From JAHECQ01 sp047638695 (lineage in GTDB: Bacteria > Actinomycetota > Acidimicrobiia > Acidimicrobiales > SZUA-35): a stretch of DNA of 7,069 nucleotides. Numbering within the stretch: position 1 is the stretch's first letter; every line of letters begins with the position of its first letter. Positions 1-5,351 of the stretch are shown here, piece after piece. The notes under the pieces were generated by a model, which saw only the letters and a program-made list of their open reading frames with translations, was not told the origin of the DNA and made no database searches. Both the position numbers and the translations under genes were made by a program. The stretch covers positions 1 through 7,069 of the forward strand of contig JBLINY010000175.1 in NCBI GenBank assembly GCA_047638695.1, written 5' to 3'.

Positions 1-553
1 GCAGGTTGGCCGAAGTGAGTTCTTCTCGCGCCCGGTCTCCATCGGTGACCGCTCGACGCAGAGTTCGCTGGGCCTGAAGACCCAGGGTTGGCCACGTGCC
101 GTTGTTCAGCAGCTCACGGGTTTCGGCTGCCGCCGTCGCTCCGGCCTCGATTCTTTTGGCCAGCGAAACCTCTTCTGCGGCCACCAGCAGGGGCACAGCC
201 CCGATTTCCTTGAGATACATGCGAACAGGATCGGATGATCCGTTGGCTCGGGCCATGGCCGCAGCAGCGAGACGAGCCGCATCGGCTCGGCTACGCCGTC
301 GGCGATGGCCGTCGACGACCGGAGCGTCGGTGATCTCGAGCTCGGGCTCATCGTCATCGAACGGGATTTCGGACTCAACCAGCCAGAGCCTCACCGAGGC
401 CAGGACCTCGGCGGTGAGATCGACCCGACTCATGATGGAGAGTACATCGTCGCCCGTGAGTGGCCGACCAGCCCTGGCGCGCAACAACAGACGCTCCCGA
501 TGCTCATCGGTGAAAGCGTCAACGGTTGCGGTCACCGCGGGCGGATCGATCAA
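1..553 (-). CDS. rpoD: RNA polymerase sigma factor RpoD, N-terminal part (cut by window edge)
   Basis: This is the first 184 codons of a sigma-70 family factor, probably the primary one, which directs RNA polymerase to housekeeping promoters. Residues about 20–68 match sigma region 1.1: LLLRARAG followed by PLTGDDVLSIM and a helix ending in an acidic DDDE stretch. A short basic linker (RRRRSR, 84–89) follows. Residues 108–138 are region 1.2, with the hallmark DPVRMYLKEIG and the AEEVSLAKRIEAG helix. The fragment stops at REELTSANL, where region 2.1 begins, so the core-binding and promoter-recognition regions lie outside the window. The TTG start was chosen because GAGGAG lies 5 nt upstream and the codon overlaps the dnaG stop as TTGA, implying translational coupling. 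A later start (GTG 535 or ATG about 430) would lose part of region 1.1. Primary rather than alternative sigma identity is inferred from region 1.1 and the dnaG linkage. Confidence 0.93.
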   Translation of the reverse strand, partial: MIDPPAVTATVDAFTDEHRERLLLRARAGRPLTGDDVLSIMSRVDLTAEVLASVRLWLVESEIPFDDDEPELEITDAPVVDGHRRRRSRADAARLAAAAMARANGSSDPVRMYLKEIGAVPLLVAAEEVSLAKRIEAGATAAAETRELLNNGTWPTLGLQAQRTLRRAVTDGDRAREELTSANL

Positions 554-2325
554 GTGGTCTCCTCGGGAACCTGGTTCAACCAAGCTAGCAAGCCCGCGAC
601 AGCGGTGGCGCTGCGGGCGGGGTCGAGCAGCTCATCGAGCCGACTCTTGAACCACGCCTGCTCGGCGCTGATCCCGACAATGTCGGCGGGGCTCACCGCT
701 CCCCTGGCCCTGATGCGGGCCGCTTCGACCTGAGATTCGACGTATTGCCGCCAAAGCAAGCTGGCAACATCCAGCGGTTCGGCATCGGAGTCCTCGACTG
801 AAACCCGCTGGAGAAGTTCGCCAACCTCAGCTCCTCCAACCTCGATGGCCCGGTGGACGCTCTCGGTCTGGGTGAGCACGTGATAGGCGGTGGCGCACAT
901 TTCGTCGAGAAACAACTCGGGAGCGAGATACGCAGTCATGTCGTCACGTCGGGTCACGGCCAGCCGCAACGCTTCGAACTCAGGTGTATCGCTGCGAGGC
1001 TGCTGACGCTGGTTGTGACGGAGATCAATCACCGGTCCCGACCTACGGGGACCAGCGGCGAGCTGCTGTCGAATAAGCTCCTCGTTCATCCGACAATGGG
1101 CCGCAATCTCCATCGCGTAGGCGTCACGGACGTGAGCATCAGGGTGCTCGGCCACCATTTCGAGCGCGGCCTCCGCCGCCTTGGCTCGACCTTCGACGGT
1201 CGACAGATCGCCGGCATCAAGCGCTCGATCGACGCGGAACCCCAAGAAGGGCTTGGCGCCGGAAACGGCGGCAGCGAGACGAGCAGGATCGCTTCGAGCC
1301 AGATCGCCTGGATCGACACCGTCGGGCAGGTTGGCGACAGCCACATCAAGCGAGTATTTCTTCTCCCACTCGTAGAACTTGGCGGCCGCATTCTGTCCAG
1401 CAGCATCGGCGTCGAACGACAAGACCACTCGCTTGGCGAATTTGCTCAGCAGCTTCACGTGGTCCTCGGTGAGAGCGGTACCACACGTGGCGACAGCCCG
1501 CGACACGCCGGCTTGAGCGAACCCGATGACGTCGGTGTAGCCCTCGCACACGATCACTTCGTCAGCAGCGACCACGTCGGTCTTGGCCCAGTTCAGGCCG
1601 TAAAGCACCCGACTCTTGCTGTAAACAGCCGAATCGGCCGAGTTCACGTACTTCCTGTTGTCGTCTGACCCCGGCAAGATCCGCCCGCCAAAGCCCATGG
1701 CTTGATCCTGGGCATCGAAGATCGGAAACAGCACACGACCGCGGAAGAAGTCGTACTTGCCGCCGTGGCGATTGAGATTCCCGAGGCCCGAGTCGATCCA
1801 ATCGTTGTCGGGCATGCGCAGCGACTTGGCGAGATGGTCCCACGCGTCGGGGGCGTAGCCGATCTTGTACTGTCGCACCGTCTCCCCGTCGTAGCCACGG
1901 TGGCGGAGGTAGCCGCGTGCCGCCTTCGAGTCGGCCCCGCTGAGAAGGCGCTTGTGATACCACTCGACAGCCTCCCGAATGGCGTCGTGCAAACGAGCCT
2001 TGCGTTTTCGGTCCTCGCCTTCGTTCTTGTCGGTGTAGTGCAGTTGCACCCCGAATTTGTTGGACAGCCACTCGACCGCGCCGACGAAATCGAGCTGCTC
2101 TTTTTCTCGAACGAACGTGATGACATCGCCTTTTACACCGCAGCCGAAGCAGTAGTAGAGGCCCTCCTCGGCATTGACCGAGAATGAAGGTGACTTCTCG
2201 CCGTGAAACGGGCATAAGCCGGAGAATCGCCGCCCAACCCGCTTGAGCTGGGTGTATTGGGTGATCACCTGGACAATGTCGGCGGTCTCCCGGACCCTGC
2301 CGATGTCCTCGTCAACGATGCCCAC
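550..2325 (-). CDS. dnaG: DNA primase DnaG
   Basis: DnaG synthesises the RNA primers for the lagging strand and for restart at the replication fork, working with the DnaB helicase. The protein is 591 aa, a normal length. An N-terminal CHC2 zinc-binding domain has ligands C38, H41, C59 and C62 (CPFH … CFGC). The catalytic core follows. YDFFRGRVLFPI (191–202) and GFGGRILPG (211–219) with KYVNS belong to the polymerase fold. The Toprim metal site is E261-GYTD-265 and D305-A-D307 in SFDADAAG. From about residue 430 a low-similarity linker leads to a helical C-terminal region (about 450–591), where the DnaB-interaction domain belongs. Nothing essential is missing. The GTG start gives the usual MGI-DEDI N-terminus. 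It has no clear Shine-Dalgarno sequence but has a TAGCAT box 6 nt upstream, which suggests leaderless initiation in addition to read-through from ppdK. The stop overlaps the rpoD start. Confidence 0.98.
   Translation of the reverse strand: MGIVDEDIGRVRETADIVQVITQYTQLKRVGRRFSGLCPFHGEKSPSFSVNAEEGLYYCFGCGVKGDVITFVREKEQLDFVGAVEWLSNKFGVQLHYTDKNEGEDRKRKARLHDAIREAVEWYHKRLLSGADSKAARGYLRHRGYDGETVRQYKIGYAPDAWDHLAKSLRMPDNDWIDSGLGNLNRHGGKYDFFRGRVLFPIFDAQDQAMGFGGRILPGSDDNRKYVNSADSAVYSKSRVLYGLNWAKTDVVAADEVIVCEGYTDVIGFAQAGVSRAVATCGTALTEDHVKLLSKFAKRVVLSFDADAAGQNAAAKFYEWEKKYSLDVAVANLPDGVDPGDLARSDPARLAAAVSGAKPFLGFRVDRALDAGDLSTVEGRAKAAEAALEMVAEHPDAHVRDAYAMEIAAHCRMNEELIRQQLAAGPRRSGPVIDLRHNQRQQPRSDTPEFEALRLAVTRRDDMTAYLAPELFLDEMCATAYHVLTQTESVHRAIEVGGAEVGELLQRVSVEDSDAEPLDVASLLWRQYVESQVEAARIRARGAVSPADIVGISAEQAWFKSRLDELLDPARSATAVAGLLAWLNQVPEETT
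559..564 (-). promoter_or_regulatory. Ribosome binding site for rpoD
   Basis: GAGGAG reads on the minus strand inside the last codons of dnaG, with a 5-nt spacer (ACCAC) before the TTG start at 553. It is the best Shine-Dalgarno match next to any start in this window and decides the unusual TTG start of rpoD. Confidence 0.75.
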
Positions 2326-2331
2326 AGGCCA

Positions 2332-2337
2332 ATGCTA
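2332..2337 (-). promoter_or_regulatory. Candidate -10 box for a leaderless dnaG transcript
   Basis: TAGCAT reads on the minus strand and ends 6 nt before the GTG start of dnaG, the spacing expected if transcription starts on the first base of the start codon. I found no convincing -35 at 16–19 nt. The match to TAnnnT and the absence of a Shine-Dalgarno sequence are seen; promoter activity is inferred. Confidence 0.35.
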
Positions 2338-2338
2338 C

Positions 2339-2360
2339 CGGGGTGCCGCTCGGCCCCCCG
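2339..2360 (-). other. Imperfect hairpin in the ppdK–dnaG gap
   Basis: CGGGG pairs with CCCCG and GCC with GGC around a 4-nt loop, with one 1x1 mismatch, giving an 8-bp GC-only stem. It fills most of the 39-nt gap between the ppdK stop and the dnaG start. No T-tract follows on the minus strand, so it is not a standard intrinsic terminator. An mRNA processing, stabilising or pausing role is possible but not shown. Confidence 0.4.
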
Positions 2361-2364
2361 AATG

Positions 2365-3969
2365 TCAGGAAGCTTGTCGACGAATGATCGACTGGGCGGC
2401 GGCCAGTCGGGCCACCGGCACCCGATAGGGCGAGCACGACACATAGTGAAGTCCGGCGTTGACGAAGAAATCGATTGATGCCGGATCGCCACCGTGTTCG
2501 CCGCAGACACCCAGCTTCAGATCGGGCGAGGCAGCGAGGCCATCCTCGACGGCCAAGCGCACAAGCGATCCAACCCCGTCGACATCGAGTGTCTCGAAGG
2601 GGTTTGCGTCGAGCAGACCCCGTCGCCGGTACTCCGGGATGATCTGCGCCTCGACGTCATCGCGACTGAACCCGAACGTCAGTTGCGTCAGATCGTTGGT
2701 TCCGAAGCTGAAGAAGTCGGCGGCAGCACCAATCTCACCCGCACATAGTGCCGCTCGCGGCGTCTCGACCATGGTGCCAACCGTGACCTCGAGTGGGGCA
2801 TCCAGCTTCTCGTTCTCGGCCGCAACCTCAGCATCTATCCAGCTCCGCACAAGGGTGAACTCAGACCGAGTGGCGACGAGCGGAACCATTATCTCGACGA
2901 TCGGGTGACCACCTGCGACCAGACGGCTTCGGGTGGCGCGCAACAAGGCCTCCACCTGCAGTTCAAAGAGCCCTTCGCGGAGGATCCCCAATCGGACCCC
3001 GCGGGTCCCAAGCATGGGGTTCTTCTCGTGGGTCCGCAAAGCCGCTTCGAGGAGCGCCTTACCCTCATCATCGAGTTCACCTTTGGCCTCGGCGACCAGC
3101 AGATCCTTGAGTTCCGGTAGGAATTCATGCAAAGGAGGATCGAGCAAGCGGATCGTGACCGGCAACCCGTCCATCGCCTCAAGCAGCTCGAGAAAGTCCT
3201 GTTCTTGCAGTTCAGCGAGCTGAGCGAAGGCTTCGGTCGACTCGTCGTCGGTCGTGGCCAGGATTGCTCGCCGGATGACCGGAAGCCGCCCACCGAGAAA
3301 CTGATGTTCGGTACGACAGAGTCCAATTCCCTCCGCCCCGAACGCTCGCGCCTTCGTTGCATCCGCAGCGGTATCGACGTTGGCCCGCACACCGAAAACT
3401 CCTGCCCGAATGTCATCGGCCCAGTCGAGTAGCTCGAAAAGTTCGGTTGGAACACCGTCATCAGCTTCGGTATCGACGGCCCCGAGGAACACCTCACCGC
3501 TGACCCCATCAAGACTGATGATGTCACCCTCGTTGACGGTGACCGACCCGATGGTGAAGGACCCATTGGCGATCGTGATCGCTTCGACCCCACACACCGC
3601 TGGCTTACCCCAACCTCGGGCCACGACCGCAGCATGACTGGCCAGACCGCCGCGTGTGGTGAGGATTCCTTCGGCGATGGCCATGCCATGCACGTCCTCA
3701 GGCGACGTTTCGTCCTTGACGAGAATCACAGCGATGCCCTCGTCGTAGGCGTCGACGGCGCCATCAGGCGTGAAATAGACCGCCCCAACGGCGGCTCCTG
3801 GCGATGCTCCGAGACCTGAGGCCACGGCCGCACCCCCGCGCGCAAACTGGGCGTGCAGCACCTGTTCGAGGCTTTCCGCCGTGACCGCCAATATGGCCTC
3901 GGTCTTTGTCGATGCCCCCGAAGCGACTGCCGAGACAGCCGAACGTATGGCATCGGCGGCCGACGACAT
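2365..3969 (-). CDS. ppdK: PPDK-family PEP-utilising protein lacking the ATP-grasp domain
   Basis: The 534-aa protein matches the C-terminal three-fifths of pyruvate, phosphate dikinase, which is usually about 870–900 aa. Residues 22–60 are the linker (ESLEQVLH, then GLGASPGAAVG). The swivelling phosphohistidine domain spans about 60–165, with catalytic H112 in GGLASHAA. The PEP/pyruvate barrel spans about 190–530. It shows R220 (GLCRTEH), R274 (RLLDPPLHEFLP), R323 (GTRGVR), E402 (VETPRAAL), N425 and D426 (SFGTNDLTQ) and C489 (VCGEHGGDP). From memory, the Clostridium symbiosum enzyme has these residues at H455, R561, R617, E745, N768, D769 and C831. That is a near-constant offset of 341–343 residues, so the alignment is almost gapless and only the ATP-grasp domain is absent. 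The ATG overlaps the glyS stop as TGATG, leaving no room upstream. The frame is intact, so decay looks unlikely. Expected chemistry is the PEP + His to pyruvate + phospho-His half-reaction. The phosphate partner is unknown; a separate ATP-grasp protein is one possibility. Confidence 0.9.
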   Translation of the reverse strand: MSSAADAIRSAVSAVASGASTKTEAILAVTAESLEQVLHAQFARGGAAVASGLGASPGAAVGAVYFTPDGAVDAYDEGIAVILVKDETSPEDVHGMAIAEGILTTRGGLASHAAVVARGWGKPAVCGVEAITIANGSFTIGSVTVNEGDIISLDGVSGEVFLGAVDTEADDGVPTELFELLDWADDIRAGVFGVRANVDTAADATKARAFGAEGIGLCRTEHQFLGGRLPVIRRAILATTDDESTEAFAQLAELQEQDFLELLEAMDGLPVTIRLLDPPLHEFLPELKDLLVAEAKGELDDEGKALLEAALRTHEKNPMLGTRGVRLGILREGLFELQVEALLRATRSRLVAGGHPIVEIMVPLVATRSEFTLVRSWIDAEVAAENEKLDAPLEVTVGTMVETPRAALCAGEIGAAADFFSFGTNDLTQLTFGFSRDDVEAQIIPEYRRRGLLDANPFETLDVDGVGSLVRLAVEDGLAASPDLKLGVCGEHGGDPASIDFFVNAGLHYVSCSPYRVPVARLAAAQSIIRRQAS

Positions 3970-5291
3970 CAGACCAACCGCTCTGCCAGCCAGCCGTGAA
4001 GGCTTTCGATCGGCAATCGAACCTGTTCCATGGTGTCGCGTTCTCGCACCGTCACCGCGTGGTCGTCGAGTGAGTCGAAATCGTAGGTGACGCAGTAGGG
4101 CGTGCCGATCTCGTCCTGGCGGCGGTAGCGCTTCCCAATCGCCTGGGTCTCGTCGTAGTCGGTCATGAACGAGCCAGCGAGTTTGTCGAACAGCTCGTTG
4201 GCGGGACCAGTCAGCTGTGGCTTCTTCGACAACGGCAGCACAGCCACCTTGTAAGGAGCAATGCGGTGATGCAGTCGCAGGACGGTACGGACGTCGTCGT
4301 TGACCTGCTCCTCGTCGTAGGCGGCCATGAGGAAGGCCATCATGGTGCGAGTGGCACCCGCCGCTGGCTCGATCACGTGGGGGACGTAGCGCTCGTTGGC
4401 TGCCTGGTCGAAGTACTCGAGCTTCTCGCCCGAGTGATTGGCGTGCTGCGTGAGATCGAAGTCGCCACGGTTGGCGATGCCCTCGAGTTCGTCCCATCCC
4501 CACGGAAACAGGAATTCGACATCGCTGGTATCGGACGAATAGTGACTGAGTTCATCAGCGTCGTGGGCACGCAGACGTAGCTTCTCGGTCGGGATGCCAT
4601 GGTCGAGGTACCACTGCAAACGGGTCTCACACCAGTACTCGTACCACTTCTGCGCATCGGCAGGAGGCACGAAGTACTCCATCTCCATCTGCTCGAACTC
4701 GCGGGTGCGAAAAACGAAGTTGCCCGGCGTGATCTCATTCCGGAAGCTCTTGCCGATTTGGGCGATTCCGAACGGTGGCTTCTTACGGCTGGTGTAAAGC
4801 ACGTTGGCGAAGTTGACGAACATTCCCTGAGCCGTCTCGGGACGGAGGAAAACCTCATGCCCGGATCCCTCAACCGGCCCGGCATGAGTCTTGAACATCA
4901 GGTTGAACTGGCGGGGATCAGTGAACTGCCCGGTTGCCGCGCACTCTGGGCAGACATTCGGGTCGTCGAGCTTGTCCAGTCGGTGGCGAGTGCCGCAGTT
5001 CTTGCAGTCGACAAGCGGATCGGTGAAGTTGGCCAGGTGGCCCGAGGCCTCCCAAATAGCTGGCGGCGACAGGATCGCAGCATCAAGGCCAACGACGTCC
5101 TGACGCGATTGGACCATCGACCGCCACCACGCGTCCTTGACGTTGCGAAGCATCAAAACACCCACGGGGCCGTAGTCGTAGGTGGACCGGAACCCGCCGT
5201 ATATCTCAGCCGATGGGAAGACGATGCCGCGCCTCTTGGAGAGGTTGACGATCTTGTCGAACAGCTCGCTTGTTCCCTGGGTCTCGGCCAT
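3969..5291 (-). CDS. glyS: Glycine--tRNA ligase, dimeric class II type
   Basis: This enzyme charges tRNA-Gly with glycine in the cytoplasm. It is the single-chain homodimeric type, not the alpha/beta type of many Gram-negative bacteria. In numbering from the ATG used here, residues 11–50 hold the typical LFDKIVNLSKRRG … EIYGG … YDYGPVG N-terminus. A zinc knuckle is formed by C96, C99, C114 and C117 (CKNC … CPEC). Motif 2 is GKSFRNEITPGNFVFRTREFEQ (about 180–201), and motif 3 is IEPAAGATRTMMAFL (about 307–321). The anticodon-binding domain runs from about 342 (RIAPYKVAVLPL) to the end. The length of 440 aa is slightly short but complete. A GTG at 5318 would add nine residues (MDSGLPSPV). I prefer the ATG at 5291 because it leaves a usual-length N-terminus and has a TACCCT box 8 nt upstream. 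Neither start has a good Shine-Dalgarno sequence. The stop overlaps the ppdK start, and glyS is the first gene of the minus-strand run seen here. Confidence 0.97.
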   Translation of the reverse strand: MAETQGTSELFDKIVNLSKRRGIVFPSAEIYGGFRSTYDYGPVGVLMLRNVKDAWWRSMVQSRQDVVGLDAAILSPPAIWEASGHLANFTDPLVDCKNCGTRHRLDKLDDPNVCPECAATGQFTDPRQFNLMFKTHAGPVEGSGHEVFLRPETAQGMFVNFANVLYTSRKKPPFGIAQIGKSFRNEITPGNFVFRTREFEQMEMEYFVPPADAQKWYEYWCETRLQWYLDHGIPTEKLRLRAHDADELSHYSSDTSDVEFLFPWGWDELEGIANRGDFDLTQHANHSGEKLEYFDQAANERYVPHVIEPAAGATRTMMAFLMAAYDEEQVNDDVRTVLRLHHRIAPYKVAVLPLSKKPQLTGPANELFDKLAGSFMTDYDETQAIGKRYRRQDEIGTPYCVTYDFDSLDDHAVTVRERDTMEQVRLPIESLHGWLAERLV

Positions 5292-5351
5292 GACCGGTGA
5301 GGGTAACCCGGAGTCCACGGCCAGAAGCGAAGTCTCGGGCAGACTTGGGGG
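5292..5351. promoter_or_regulatory. Divergent promoter region between glyS and the RDD gene
   Basis: Only 60 bp separate the glyS ATG from the ATG of the divergent RDD gene, so both promoters must sit here or inside the neighbouring genes. On the minus strand, TACCCT (5300–5305) ends 8 nt before the glyS ATG and fits a TAnnnT -10 box for a leaderless or very short leader. No comparable box was found for the plus-strand gene. The segment also holds a GGGT-A-ACCC mini-palindrome (5301–5309) and the dyad at 5330–5346. Promoter function is inferred from the layout. Confidence 0.5.
5330..5346. promoter_or_regulatory. Inverted repeat, candidate operator
   Basis: AAGTCT-CGGGC-AGACTT is a perfect 6-bp dyad with a 5-nt centre, located 5 nt upstream of the RDD gene start and within the shared glyS/RDD upstream region. 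It could bind a dimeric regulator or form a small 5' UTR hairpin near the weak G-run before the ATG. A 6-bp dyad can arise by chance, so confidence is low. Confidence 0.3.

Noticed and set aside
96..650. 184-aa plus-strand frame opposite rpoD
   Set aside because: It is low-complexity Ser/Arg sequence on the strand opposite clear sigma regions 1.1 and 1.2.
853..1668. 271-aa plus-strand frame opposite dnaG
   Set aside because: It is antisense to the Toprim and C-terminal part of an intact primase and has no recognisable motif; long antisense frames are common in high-GC genes.
1562..2215. 217-aa minus-strand frame inside dnaG
   Set aside because: It is Arg-rich and in a different frame from the intact primase with its CHC2 and Toprim motifs; a shadow frame.
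3970..4503. Upstream extension of the ppdK frame to 712 residues
   Set aside because: The extra 178 residues lie entirely inside glyS in another frame, are Arg/Pro/His-rich with no ATP-grasp motifs, and the family match begins only after the ATG at 3969.
4599..5300. 233-aa plus-strand frame opposite glyS
   Set aside because: It mirrors the zinc and motif 2 regions of glycyl-tRNA synthetase and shows no domain of its own.
5292..5318. Longer glyS starting at GTG 5318
   Set aside because: It is possible but adds nine residues not typical of the family and has no Shine-Dalgarno support; recorded as an alternative only.
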